64,000 bases of DNA, taken from assembly GCA_002238925.1 (NCBI GenBank), contig MPNH01000010.1, positions 30,630 through 94,629 of the forward strand. Direction: 5' to 3'. This DNA is from Spirochaetaceae bacterium bin103 (GTDB lineage: Bacteria > Spirochaetota > Spirochaetia > SZUA-6 > Bin103). A program made the translations under genes and the position numbers. The notes beneath the pieces are model-generated. The model was given only the letters and a program-made list of their open reading frames with translations, searched no databases and was not told the DNA's origin. This document shows positions 1-8,721 of this stretch, one piece after another. Every line of letters begins with the position of its first letter. The stretch's first letter is position 1.

Positions 1-1208
1 CCGGCGTATTCCTGCCGCTCAACGATCCGGTGCAGACACAGGCGCCGGCGCTGTGGGCCAAGATCGCGGCGATATCCGACGCCAAGAAGACATTTGTCGA
101 CGGCACCATGTACTACGTGCCACAGCTCAACTCGTTCAAGCTGCTCAACGGCCCGGTACCCAACATCCGCCGCGACCTGCTGAACGACCTGGGCCTGGAG
201 ATGCCGGACAACTTCGAGGAGCTGTTCGAGGTGCTCGCCACCTTCAAGCGCGAGTTTCCGGACAGCCAGCCGTGGACCAACCGCAGCGGCACGCGCAACC
301 TGCTCAACCGGTCGGCGTTTCCGATGGGGATCGGCTGGAGCATCCACTGGGTGCCGAGCGAGGATCGCTGGGTGTACGGCACGGTGAAGCCGGAGTTCCG
401 CAGCGTGCTGGAGTACTTCCGCCGCGCCTACGAAGAGGGCGTGCTCGATCCCGACTTCGCCATCAACTCGTCGAGCCAGTGGCACGAGAAACTCGGCTCC
501 GGCAAGTCGCTGTTCTACTACGACAACATGACGTTCGCCCTGAACTACACACTCAGCCTGCGCCAGGTGAAGCCCGATGCGGTGTTCTGGCCGGTGCCGG
601 TGATGGAGAACCAGTACGGTGAGCGCCGCAACTACTTCTATTCCAAGCACTGGCTCACCTCCGGCTTCATTGTCAGCGCGGCGAGCGAACACCACGACCG
701 CATCATGTCGCTATTCAACTGGATGGCCGACGGCGACGGCGAGATCATCACCAACTGGGGCAACGAGGGTGAGCACTGGCACCGCGTGGACGGCGAAATC
801 GAGGCGCTGCCGTCAGTGCTGGACACCTACCGCGACGCGTCCGACCCGCAGCGCGCCATGCGCGCCGCCCTGGGTACCGGGCTGCTGCAATTCGCCCTGA
901 TCGTGGACCAGAAGCCGATCTACTACTACGATCCGCCGGAGGTGTCGGACTGGTACGCGCAGATCAACTCCGACCCCAACATGATCCTGCCGGTGCTGCC
1001 GCCGCCGTTCAACGAGGAGGAGCGCGAGCGCCTGAAGCGGCTGATCACCGACGTCGACAACATCCTGAACCCGGCGCTCGACGGGTTCATCATCGGCACC
1101 CTGCCGATGGAAGACTTCGACAGCGTGATGCAGCAGGCGATTGAAGCCGGCGCGCTGGAGATCGAGGAGATCTACAACGCCGCCGAGGCGCGCACGCGCC
1201 AGAGTTAG
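1..1208 (+). CDS. Extracellular solute-binding protein (LplA-like, ABC importer), 5' end outside window
   Basis: Substrate-capture protein of a carbohydrate-type ABC importer. The frame is open from the first bases (GVFLPLND at base 3), so the start, signal peptide and about 106 N-terminal residues lie outside the window; 401 residues remain. It aligns without gaps to the complete paralogue at 1416 and shares WSIHWVPSE, SSSQWHEKLGSG and NILNPALDG, so the pair arose by recent tandem duplication. No permease or ATPase gene is adjacent in the window. The family assignment rests on overall resemblance to family-1/LplA-type binding proteins; the substrate is unknown. Confidence 0.8.
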   Translation, partial: GVFLPLNDPVQTQAPALWAKIAAISDAKKTFVDGTMYYVPQLNSFKLLNGPVPNIRRDLLNDLGLEMPDNFEELFEVLATFKREFPDSQPWTNRSGTRNLLNRSAFPMGIGWSIHWVPSEDRWVYGTVKPEFRSVLEYFRRAYEEGVLDPDFAINSSSQWHEKLGSGKSLFYYDNMTFALNYTLSLRQVKPDAVFWPVPVMENQYGERRNYFYSKHWLTSGFIVSAASEHHDRIMSLFNWMADGDGEIITNWGNEGEHWHRVDGEIEALPSVLDTYRDASDPQRAMRAALGTGLLQFALIVDQKPIYYYDPPEVSDWYAQINSDPNMILPVLPPPFNEEERERLKRLITDVDNILNPALDGFIIGTLPMEDFDSVMQQAIEAGALEIEEIYNAAEARTRQS

Positions 1209-1340
1209 CCCGCCGCGGTCCGACAGTGCGCACGCCCACCGGTTCCGGCGCGGCGGGCGCACTGTCGGGGTGGCAGAGCCCGGCGATTATCGCCTATCCT
1301 GCCGGCCACATCCCTCCGGCAGATCAGGTTCGGCTGAACG

Positions 1341-1359
1341 GACGCCTTTCGTTGGCGTC
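1341..1359 (+). other. Hairpin in the 207-nt gap before the second solute-binding gene
   Basis: GACGCC (1341-1346) and GGCGTC (1354-1359) form a perfect 6-bp stem with a 7-nt loop. It lies about 57 nt upstream of the ATG at 1416, whose ribosome site AAGAGGAG is at 1402-1409. There is no T-run, so a terminator is unlikely; it may shape the mRNA leader. The rest of 1209-1415 shows nothing else I can support. Confidence 0.3.
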
Positions 1360-1415
1360 TCCAAGGGATATGAATCCATCAGTGTGCCCTGAAGCGCGCA
1401 CAAGAGGAGTTCTCA

Positions 1416-2933
1416 ATGAGACTATCGTTTCTGGCGGCGGGACTGGCCCTGCTGCTTGTTTCCGGCACGGTATGGGCTGCCGGCGAGGAGGAAGGCGCCG
1501 CGGCTTCCGACCGGGTGACCATCACCTACATGCGACCGGAGCATCCGTCGTCGCCGATCGACCCGCAGGCGCCGGTGTACGAGGCGATTCGCGAAGCGCT
1601 CAACATCGACCTGCAGATCGAGGCGATTCCCAGCGGCGATTTCAATGCCAAGGTGCAACTGCTGCTCGGCACCGCCCAGTTGCCCGACATCGCGCGGCTG
1701 CGGCAACAGCAGGTGAACGACTTCGCCGACTCCGGCGTGTTCCTGCCGCTCAACGACCCGGTAAAGAACCAGGCGCCGGACCTGTGGGCGTACATCGACG
1801 CCATTCCCGACGCCAAGAAGACGTTCGTCGACGGCACCATGTACTACGTGCCGCAGATGGACTCCTTTCAGAAGCTGCTCGCCCCCATCCCGATGATCCG
1901 GCGCGACCTGCTGGACGACCTCGGGCTGGAGATGCCGGATAGCTTCGACGAGTTGTACGAGACGCTGGCCGCCTTGAAGCGAGAGTTTCCGGACAGCCAG
2001 CCGTGGACCGTGCGCGGCGGCACCCGCAACCTGCTCAACCGCGCCGCGTTCCCGATGGGCATGGGCTGGAGCATCCACTGGGTGCCGAGCGAGCAGCGCT
2101 GGGTGTACGGCACCGTCAAGCCGGAGTTCAAGGCCATCCTGGAGTACTTCCGCGACGCGTACGCCGACGGCGTGCTGGATCCCGACTTCGCCATCAACTC
2201 TTCCAGCCAGTGGCATGAGAAGCTGGGCTCCGGCAAGTCGCTGTTCTACTACGACAACATGACCTTCGGGCTGAACTACACGCTCAGCCTGCGCCAGGTG
2301 AAGCCCGATGCGCTGTTCTGGCCGGTTCCGGTGATGGAGAACTCGCTCGGCACGCGGCAGAACTTCTCCTATCCGCGGCACTGGCTGTCCGGCGGTTTCG
2401 CGGTGGCCTCCGACAGCAAGCACCACGACCGCATCATGGAGCTGTTCAACTGGATGGCCCACGGCGACGGCTTGCTCATTACCAACTGGGGCATCGAGGG
2501 CGAACACTGGCACCGCGTCAACGGTGAGATCGAGGCGTTGCCGGAGGTTCTGGACACCTACCGCGGCGCCTCCGACCCGCAGCGCGCGATGCGATCTTCG
2601 ATCGGCACCGGCCTCCTGCAGTTCAGCCTGATCGTCGACCAGAAGCCGATCTACTATTACGATCCGCCGGAGGTGTCGGACTGGTACGCGCAGGTCCAGG
2701 CCGATCCCAACATGCACCTGCCAGTGCTGCCGCCGCCGTTCAACGAGGAGGAGCGCGAGCGCCTGAAGCGGCTGATCACCGACGTCGACAACATCCTCAA
2801 CCCGGCGCTCGACGGCTTCATTGTCGGCACCGTGTCGCTGGACGAATTCGACAACGTGATGAAGCAGGCAATCGAAGCTGGCGCCGAGGAGATCGAAGAG
2901 ATCTACAACGCCGCCGAGGCGCGCCTGCGCTAA
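1416..2933 (+). CDS. Extracellular solute-binding protein (LplA-like), full-length paralogue
   Basis: Complete 505-residue binding protein of an ABC importer. Residues 1-22 form a signal peptide (MRLSFLAAGLALLLVSG, then WAAG), followed by an acidic linker (GEEEGAAAS) and the mature bilobal domain. No lipobox cysteine is seen, so it is probably soluble in the periplasm. The start is fixed by AAGAGGAG seven nt before the ATG. It is flanked by a near-identical upstream copy and a decayed downstream copy, giving a three-member tandem array without its own membrane components. Substrate unknown; polysaccharide-derived sugars are the usual ligands of LplA-like proteins. Confidence 0.85.
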   Translation: MRLSFLAAGLALLLVSGTVWAAGEEEGAAASDRVTITYMRPEHPSSPIDPQAPVYEAIREALNIDLQIEAIPSGDFNAKVQLLLGTAQLPDIARLRQQQVNDFADSGVFLPLNDPVKNQAPDLWAYIDAIPDAKKTFVDGTMYYVPQMDSFQKLLAPIPMIRRDLLDDLGLEMPDSFDELYETLAALKREFPDSQPWTVRGGTRNLLNRAAFPMGMGWSIHWVPSEQRWVYGTVKPEFKAILEYFRDAYADGVLDPDFAINSSSQWHEKLGSGKSLFYYDNMTFGLNYTLSLRQVKPDALFWPVPVMENSLGTRQNFSYPRHWLSGGFAVASDSKHHDRIMELFNWMAHGDGLLITNWGIEGEHWHRVNGEIEALPEVLDTYRGASDPQRAMRSSIGTGLLQFSLIVDQKPIYYYDPPEVSDWYAQVQADPNMHLPVLPPPFNEEERERLKRLITDVDNILNPALDGFIVGTVSLDEFDNVMKQAIEAGAEEIEEIYNAAEARLR

Positions 2934-3021
2934 GGCAACCTGAGCGACACGGCACGCACCGCGCTCGCGGGCCGGTGCGTGCTGTGGACGCACGGAAGCG
3001 ACAGGCGCGCAAGGACGTTCC

Positions 3022-3373
3022 ATGAGACATGCGTTTCTGGCGGCGGGTTTGGCCCTGCTGTTCGTTTCCGGTACCGCGTGGAGTGCCGGCGAAACCGAGG
3101 AGGGCGCGGCGGCCGATGATCGGGCGACCATCACCTTCATGCGGTCCGAGCACCCGTCATCGCCGATCAATCCGGAGGCACCGGTATAACATGCGATTCG
3201 CGAGCACAACAACATCGACCTGAAGTTTCGCGGCGTGTTGGAGTATTTCCGCCGCGCCTACGAGGAAGGCGTGCTGGACCCGACTTCGCCATCAACTCAT
3301 CGAGCCAATGGCATGAAAAGCTGGGCTCCGGCAAGTCGCTGTTCTACTACGACAACATGACCTTCGCCCTGAA
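3022..3373 (+). pseudogene. Decayed third copy of the solute-binding protein
   Basis: The first 55 codons reproduce the signal peptide and N-terminus of the neighbouring paralogues (MRHAFLAAGLALLFVSG, then TAWSAG), ending in a TAA at 3187-3189 where the paralogue has a Tyr codon. Homology resumes in frame (AIRE, NIDLK), then jumps about 165 codons to the segment equivalent to VLEYFRRAYEEG. One C is lost in GTGCTGGACCCGACTTC, shifting frame, and similarity stops near 3373. So there is a nonsense mutation, a large internal deletion, a frameshift and a 3' truncation. The remnant resembles the first copy more than the second (FAL rather than FGL). Confidence 0.85.
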
Positions 3374-3432
3374 GATCTCAGTGTCCAGTTCCATGCAAGT
3401 CGTTCCGAGCGCGGTGGGCCCGCTGAATCGCC

Positions 3433-4269
3433 CTATTCCTTGAGCGATCCGGCCGTGATACCGCTGATGATCTTCCGGTGAAAGATGAAATAGAATAGCA
3501 GCGGCGGGATGGTAGCCATGAACATCGCCGCCAGCATGGGTCCCCAGTCAGCGTTGTACGGACCGCGAAAACTCATCAATCCGACCGGTAGTGTCTTGGC
3601 GTGGTTGTTCTTCATGATCACCAGGGAGAACAAGAACTCATTCCAGATTCCCAGGAAATTGATGATGAGAACGGTCGCTATCCCACCCAAAGAAACCGGC
3701 ATGACGATCCGCCCAAATACCTGGAGATGGTTGCCGCCGTCGATCTTTGCAGCCTCCATGATCTCATCGGGAAACTGGCGGAAGTAGGTTTGCAGGAGAA
3801 GAATAGAGAAGGGTAGAAAAAAAGCCACGTAAGGCAGGATAAGGCCCCAGTGGTTGCTCAGTAGCTTGAGCTGCGCAACGAAGTAGTAGAGCGGGATGAT
3901 GAGCGCATGGACCGGGATGCCGAGCATCCCCACGAGTGCTATGAGAATGACGTTCTTTCCTGGACCATTGAGCTTTGCCATCGCGTACCCGGCGAGAAGC
4001 CCGACGATGGTGAGGACTGTAAGGGTGGTGAGCGTGACGATTGTGCTGTTGAGAAAGTAGACTGAAATCAGGATACCGCGCTGACTGAATAGCTGCAGGT
4101 CGTAGTTGCTCAGATAGAGAGAAGTCGGCGGTGCGAAGATACGCGACAATATGTCTGCCGTCGGTTTCAGGGTGGAGAGGGCGAGCCACACCACCGGGTA
4201 CAGTTGTAGAATGGCCCAAAGGATCAGCAGGGCGTGTATGATGGTGTGACCGATGCCGGGTTTTCTCAA
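3433..4269 (-). CDS. Sugar ABC transporter permease (CUT1, MalG-like)
   Basis: Inner-membrane permease of a CUT1 carbohydrate importer, 278 residues. It shows about six hydrophobic segments, an N-terminal helix beginning TIIHALLILWAI, and the cytoplasmic EAA loop EAAKIDGGNHLQVFGRIVMP that docks on the ATPase. The frame stays open further upstream but that part only mirrors the preceding gene. The likely start is TTG at 4269, which overlaps the upstream stop (TTGA) and gives normal family length. It is the last gene of binding protein-permease-permease on the minus strand. No ATPase is present, so a shared MsmK-type ATPase elsewhere is probable. Confidence 0.85.
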   Translation of the reverse strand: MRKPGIGHTIIHALLILWAILQLYPVVWLALSTLKPTADILSRIFAPPTSLYLSNYDLQLFSQRGILISVYFLNSTIVTLTTLTVLTIVGLLAGYAMAKLNGPGKNVILIALVGMLGIPVHALIIPLYYFVAQLKLLSNHWGLILPYVAFFLPFSILLLQTYFRQFPDEIMEAAKIDGGNHLQVFGRIVMPVSLGGIATVLIINFLGIWNEFLFSLVIMKNNHAKTLPVGLMSFRGPYNADWGPMLAAMFMATIPPLLFYFIFHRKIISGITAGSLKE

Positions 4270-5186
4270 TTCCGTGCTGCTCGGTTGACTGTTCCGGCGT
4301 AACCGGACACGCGTATGTAGATCAGTGAAAACACGAATGCGACGAAGAACATGATGCTGGCGATGACTGAGCCATATCCGAAGCGAACCAGACGGAACGC
4401 GTCCTTGTACAAGTGGGTGCCGAGCACCTCGGTGGCTCCTGCGGGTCCGCCCTGGGTCATCACCCACACCTGGTCGAACACCTTGAAGCTGAAGATGAGC
4501 TGGAGCATGATGATGACGGAGAACACGTGCCGGAGCAGTGGAATGGTGATCGAGAAAACCGTGCGCAGTCTGGTAGCGCCGTCGATCGTAGCAGATTCGT
4601 AAAGCTGGGGGTTGATGCTCTGCATTCCCGCCAGCAGGAAGATCATCGTGAAACCGGAGTATTGCCACACTGCGGTAGCGATGATAGCGGGCATCGCGGT
4701 GGCGACGTCACCGAGCCACACTCGTTGCAGGTGCTCCATGCCGATGGCGGCCAGCAACGCGTTGAGCAATCCGAATGGGTCCAGGACCTTTACCCATAGC
4801 AGGCCGGTTATGACAACGGAAATCGAGACCGTAAGAAAGAACAGAAATCGGTAGACCGCCCAGAACCGTATCTTGAAGTCTATCAGGAGAGCGAGTACGA
4901 AGCCGATACCCACGGTCCCCACGGTGCCAAAAAAAGAGAACAGCAAGGAGTTCTTCAGTGCGGTCCAGAAGAATTCGTCTTTGGTGAACATTGTTACGAA
5001 GTTCTTGAGACCGATAAAGGTGAGCTTGCCGTAGCCCTTCCAGCGAAAGAAAGGCAGCACGAGAGACTGAATCATCGGGTACAGGATGAACACGCTGATG
5101 AACACAACCGCGGGCAACATGAAGACGCAGAACATCACGTACTCGCCATAGTCCCGTTTCACGGTGCGTTCCATGGTGGACTTCAA
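4266..5186 (-). CDS. Sugar ABC transporter permease (CUT1, MalF-like)
   Basis: Partner permease of the importer, 306 residues, with six predicted membrane helices starting at YVMFCVFMLPAVVFI. The EAA motif ESATIDGATRLRTVFSITIP is in the expected place before the last two helices, and QGGPAGATEVLGTHLY is a typical CUT1 permease segment. The start is ATG at 5186, with a second Met four codons later as an alternative. The stop overlaps the start of the next permease by 3 nt, implying translational coupling. A hairpin with a T-run sits just upstream of the start. Confidence 0.9.
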   Translation of the reverse strand: MKSTMERTVKRDYGEYVMFCVFMLPAVVFISVFILYPMIQSLVLPFFRWKGYGKLTFIGLKNFVTMFTKDEFFWTALKNSLLFSFFGTVGTVGIGFVLALLIDFKIRFWAVYRFLFFLTVSISVVITGLLWVKVLDPFGLLNALLAAIGMEHLQRVWLGDVATAMPAIIATAVWQYSGFTMIFLLAGMQSINPQLYESATIDGATRLRTVFSITIPLLRHVFSVIIMLQLIFSFKVFDQVWVMTQGGPAGATEVLGTHLYKDAFRLVRFGYGSVIASIMFFVAFVFSLIYIRVSGYAGTVNRAARN

Positions 5187-5195
5187 CTCAAACCG

Positions 5196-5219
5196 AAAAA
5201 TGCCGCGGCACTTGCCGCG
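5196..5219 (-). terminator. Possible attenuator between binding-protein and permease genes
   Basis: On the minus strand CGCGGC (5219-5214), loop AAGT and GCCGCG (5209-5204) form a strong stem, followed after GCA by five T residues (5200-5196). This is intrinsic-terminator architecture inside an operon, 10 nt before the first permease start. In ABC operons such partial terminators commonly keep binding-protein expression above permease expression; that role is inferred. Confidence 0.5.
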
Positions 5220-5365
5220 ACGCCCTCACCGAGCAGCGGTTGCCGATACTCCGCGGTTGCCACACTCCGCGCGCTGAGGGTCGCTGCATCTGAGGGCACT
5301 GAATCCCCAACTGCCGCCAGCCATGCCAGCTTTCCGGTGACGACGGCTGACGGCGCGGGGCTAAC

Positions 5366-6670
5366 TCACTCCAGAGAGTCGACCGCCGTCTGATACATCC
5401 GCTCGGCCGCCTGAGCCGGCGAGATGTTTCCTTCGAACACACTGGCGATCGTGTCATAATAACCCTGCCGGTGTGGTGGGCTCTGCAAGGCGTCGATGAT
5501 GCCGACATCGCCATGGGCCCTCACGTCCGCTATGATCCGGCGCACGATTGGATGCACGATTTCGGAAAAGTCGGCAGCGCTGACCTCCGTATTGTCCGGG
5601 ATCGCACCCATCTCGTAGACGACGCGGGCGTACTCCTTGCCGAACGACGAATTCAAGAAGTCGATGATCACGGGCAGCTTCGTTTCGTCGATGTAACTCG
5701 GAATGATCAGCCCGTTGTAGCCTGCTGGTATCGATACGTTACCGTTGATTGGCGGCAGGTTGAAGTAATCGTACTCAAGATCTGGTGCCTCGTTCACAAA
5801 GATTCCCGGGGTCCAGCTTCCCGAATTGTAGATAGCCGAAGTGCCATCCACGAATAGCGTTCGGGCGGCCCCATCATCCATTGCGTTGGCGCCCTTGACG
5901 AACACTTCCGCATCTATCAATCGCTTGATGTAGCCCCATGCCTCGACCGCTGCGGGATGGCGAAAGACCTCCGCAGTCGCCTGGCTTCGATTCGGGTCGC
6001 GCTCCCAGTTCAAGAACTGTTCAAACTGAGCGGTAGGCATCACGCGGGCCAGAATGTCGTTGAATATTCCGCCTATGGGCCAGCGTGTCAGTACTCCCGC
6101 GGACCAGGCCTCGTAGCCGCCCGATTTGAGCTTTGCAGCCAGCGTGAACAGCTCGTCCATCGACTCCGGTGGTACCACTCCCACGTTCTCGAAGGTGTCC
6201 GTACGGTAGAAGTAATGGGGTACGGTAACCCAATCGGTGGTGAAATAGAAGTTGCCGAGTGCGTCTGTCTCGTAGATCCTGGCACCGACATTCTTCTTGT
6301 CGTACCAACCATTTTCTTTGGTGATCTCGGTGAGATCGAGGAGCAGACCGTCACGTGCCCAAGTGTCGATGGCAGCACCGCCCCAGTAGAAGGTGAGGTC
6401 GAGATCTTCTGCACCGCTCGCCAGCGCGGAGGTCATGACATCCTGTATTGCCTGTGACTCATGAGAGGTGATATTGATCATTACGTCCGGGTGTTCCGCT
6501 TCGTACAGGGCCTTCCACTTCTGGTACATCTCGGTTTGCACCCCGGCCAGGCACCAGACGCTCAGCGTGGTCGGGCCGGATGCGTCTTCGGCTCCTGCAG
6601 CAGGCAGGAACGTAGCGGCGAAACAGAGTGTCAGCGACAGCAGCGCCGACCGAACTCGCTTACTATTCAT
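5366..6670 (-). CDS. Extracellular solute-binding protein, family 1 (sugar ABC importer)
   Basis: First gene of the sugar-importer operon, 434 residues, the usual size for CUT1 binding proteins. Residues 1-27 form a signal peptide (MNSKRVRSALLSLTLCF through PAAGA). The mature protein has typical family-1 features: LSVWCLAG near the N-terminus, WARDGLLLDLTEI, and FVDGTSAIYNSGSW in the hinge region. The ATG at 6670 is preceded by GGAGGAG, and a sigma-70-like promoter lies just upstream. The stop is 179 nt before the first permease, a gap holding no gene but an attenuator-like hairpin. Unrelated in sequence to the LplA-like array. Confidence 0.88.
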   Translation of the reverse strand: MNSKRVRSALLSLTLCFAATFLPAAGAEDASGPTTLSVWCLAGVQTEMYQKWKALYEAEHPDVMINITSHESQAIQDVMTSALASGAEDLDLTFYWGGAAIDTWARDGLLLDLTEITKENGWYDKKNVGARIYETDALGNFYFTTDWVTVPHYFYRTDTFENVGVVPPESMDELFTLAAKLKSGGYEAWSAGVLTRWPIGGIFNDILARVMPTAQFEQFLNWERDPNRSQATAEVFRHPAAVEAWGYIKRLIDAEVFVKGANAMDDGAARTLFVDGTSAIYNSGSWTPGIFVNEAPDLEYDYFNLPPINGNVSIPAGYNGLIIPSYIDETKLPVIIDFLNSSFGKEYARVVYEMGAIPDNTEVSAADFSEIVHPIVRRIIADVRAHGDVGIIDALQSPPHRQGYYDTIASVFEGNISPAQAAERMYQTAVDSLE

Positions 6671-6697
6671 GCAGTTCTCCTCCGGGGAAATCAGGCC

Positions 6698-6726
6698 ACT
6701 CTAGCACGGCGCTTGCGGGCCGTCAA
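6698..6726 (-). promoter_or_regulatory. Sigma-70-type promoter for the sugar-importer operon
   Basis: On the minus strand TTGACG (6726-6721), a 17-nt spacer and TAGAGT (6703-6698) lie about 28 nt before the start at 6670, leaving a short leader that carries the GGAGGAG ribosome site. Confidence 0.5.
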
Positions 6727-6909
6727 GCTCAGCCTGCGGGCGGGAGCGAGCGGGCGGGGCGTGCCGTACGTGCCGGCCCGAGTCCCCGCCAGGGCCAGGG
6801 CCGGGAACCACAGGCCAGGCTCGAAGACCGGATCCTTTGCATAGGGCAGTTCCTGCAGTATCATGGTGCTCATGGTTGCACCCGCGGACGATACCGTGGA
6901 GCCAGGCCG

Positions 6910-7371
6910 GTGAGTGTCGCAGACGGCACGGCCGCACCTGCCGTGAATCGCGTTCCGGAGCGGTTCGCGGTCGAAGGCTACTGCTTCTTTCCACGCACAT
7001 TCGACGATTCCGGCGTGGCCGCCAACCGGGCTTTGCTCGACGAGGCAATCGAGTCGGGAATGCTCCAGCGACCCAACTATCTCCTGGAGCCGCACACCCT
7101 CGACCAGCGCTGGCTGGACATCTGCCGGCATCCGGGCGTGCTCGGCGCCGTTGCGGCGGCACTCGGGCCGAACCTGATTCTCATTCACGACTCGTTCCTG
7201 CTGCACGGCAGCGGCACCAACCGCACCGAACGGCGCCGAGCCGGCTATACCATTCGCTACTGCAGCACCGACACCACGTGGCTCGATGTGGACCAGCATC
7301 CGATACCGGTCTACCTGGTGCGCGGCGAAGCGGGCGCTCGCGGTGAGCGCTACGTTGATGTGCGCCGCTGA
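6910..7371 (+). pseudogene. PhyH-family dioxygenase with internal deletion
   Basis: An open frame of 153 residues from GTG at 6910. Its N-terminal half is PhyH-like (EGYCFFPRTF, then LGPNLILIHDSF) and it jumps directly to a PhyH C-terminus (LLHGSGTNRTERRR). Intact family members have about 100-110 residues between these blocks, including the iron-binding His-x-Asp and the beta-strand core. The reading frame survives the deletion, but the product cannot form the Fe(II)/2-oxoglutarate site, so I treat it as a pseudogene. It overlaps the desaturase start by 14 nt. The other PhyH genes at 15732 and 22168 are full length. Confidence 0.75.
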
Positions 7372-8512
7372 CAAACCGCTGGCGGCCGTCCGCGACGAGT
7401 TGCGCGTCGAGTGGTACCGCAGCCCGATCCCGCCGGCGAAGCTGCGCGAGCTGATGCAACGGAGCGACCTGCAGGGATGGTTGCAGAGTGCTGGACATCT
7501 CGCTCTGGTGGTCGGCACGGGCATACTGACGTACGCCTTCTGGCGGCAGGAGTCGTGGCTGGCGTTCGCCGTCGCGCTGTTCGTCTATGGCACGTTCAGC
7601 AGCTTCCTGCCCGGCGCGGCGGTACATGAGCTGGGCCACGGCACCGTGTTCCGCACCAAGTGGCTCAACAAGCTGTTCCTGTACCTCTTCAGCCTGCCAA
7701 GCTGGTGGAACCCGTTCGACTACGCGTCGAGCCACACCTACCACCATCGGTACACCTTGCATCCGGAGGGCGACCGTGAGGTAATCCTGCCCCTCAAGCC
7801 GACGCCTCCCTTCCGGGTTGCGCTGACGCTGTTCACCATCAGCCTGTTCAGCCGCCCGGTGAGTATTTTTGGTAGAGGGGGGCTGTTTACCGCGGTGGTC
7901 GATACGGTGCGCACGGCGCTCGGCATCAACGTCCCGCCGAATACTCCCGCGCGAAAGTGGCTCATCGCCCTGCGCGCGGACCAGCCCGAGGAAATGCGGA
8001 ATGTAACAAGGTGGGCCCGGCTGGTGTTGCTGTTCCATGCGCTGGTGCTTGCGGTGACTGTCGTGACCGGCCTGTGGGTGTTGCCGATTCTGCTCTCGGT
8101 AGCCACCTTCATCGGCCCGTGGTGGATCTACGCGGTCGGCATCACGCAGCACACCGGTCTCCGCGACGACGTGGCGGACTTCCGCAAGTGCACGCGCTCG
8201 GTGAAGCTCGACCCGCTGTCGGAGTTCCTCTACTGGCGCATGAACTGGCACATCGAGCATCACATGTATGCCGGGATTCCCTGTTACAACCTCAAGCGCC
8301 TGTCGCGCGAGCTCGCGGCCGACCTGCCGGCGCCGCGCACGTTCCTCGGTGCCTGGCGGGAAATGCGCCAGATCTGGAAGCGCCAGCAGACCGATTCCGC
8401 CTACCAGTTCGACGTTCCCCTGCCGCCGCCGGCCGCAACCGCGCGCGGCCATGGGGCGGACAAAATCGTACAGTCGGTCGGCGATCTGGCCCCCAGGGGT
8501 CTGGCGCGCTGA
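7358..8512 (+). CDS. Membrane fatty acid desaturase family protein
   Basis: Di-iron membrane desaturase/hydroxylase, 384 residues from ATG 7358 (inside the end of the preceding frame). The three histidine boxes are HELGH, SHTYHHRYT and WHIEHHMYAG. Two hydrophobic hairpins are visible (LALVVGTGILTYAFW with LAFAVALFVYG; LVLLFHALVLAVTVV with LPILLSVATFIG). It probably inserts a double bond or hydroxyl into an acyl chain or other lipid in the cytoplasmic membrane. Pairing with a PhyH oxygenase suggests a shared oxidative modification, now probably broken because the PhyH copy is deleted. Exact regiospecificity cannot be read from sequence. Confidence 0.85.
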   Translation: MCAADKPLAAVRDELRVEWYRSPIPPAKLRELMQRSDLQGWLQSAGHLALVVGTGILTYAFWRQESWLAFAVALFVYGTFSSFLPGAAVHELGHGTVFRTKWLNKLFLYLFSLPSWWNPFDYASSHTYHHRYTLHPEGDREVILPLKPTPPFRVALTLFTISLFSRPVSIFGRGGLFTAVVDTVRTALGINVPPNTPARKWLIALRADQPEEMRNVTRWARLVLLFHALVLAVTVVTGLWVLPILLSVATFIGPWWIYAVGITQHTGLRDDVADFRKCTRSVKLDPLSEFLYWRMNWHIEHHMYAGIPCYNLKRLSRELAADLPAPRTFLGAWREMRQIWKRQQTDSAYQFDVPLPPPAATARGHGADKIVQSVGDLAPRGLAR

Positions 8513-8721
8513 GCGCGATCAACTGTCTATCAACCAAGCGAGCATCGCGGTGGGTATGGCCGCGACCTCGGGATCGTCGAGGTTCAACTCGGTGCGCGTG
8601 GCCAGAATCCCGCGCCAGCGTAGCTGTCGGGCCGCTCCCGTTCAGGCTTCGCCGGCCTCGCGGCCGAGACGACGGACATCGCCCCCTACCGCGAAGCGGT
8701 TTAGTTCGACGCCAGTTATCC

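Noticed and set aside
1309..1340. Minus-strand GAACCTGATCTG followed by GGAGGGA resembles the 3' half of a TPP riboswitch.
   Set aside because: The 5' half (CTGAGA and paired helices) is absent, and no minus-strand gene lies downstream; chance or a relic.
1422..3215. Long antisense open frame opposite the solute-binding genes.
   Set aside because: High-GC codon bias leaves antisense frames open; the translation is Arg/His/Val-rich with no domain, and the sense strand is clearly coding.
3433..4668. A 411-residue permease starting at 4668.
   Set aside because: The first ~130 residues are an out-of-frame reading of the upstream permease; TTG 4269 gives the family length and an overlap start.
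6866..6886. TGGTGC...TTGCA looks like a sigma-54 promoter before the PhyH remnant.
   Set aside because: GG-to-GC spacing is 11 rather than 10 nt, which abolishes RpoN recognition.
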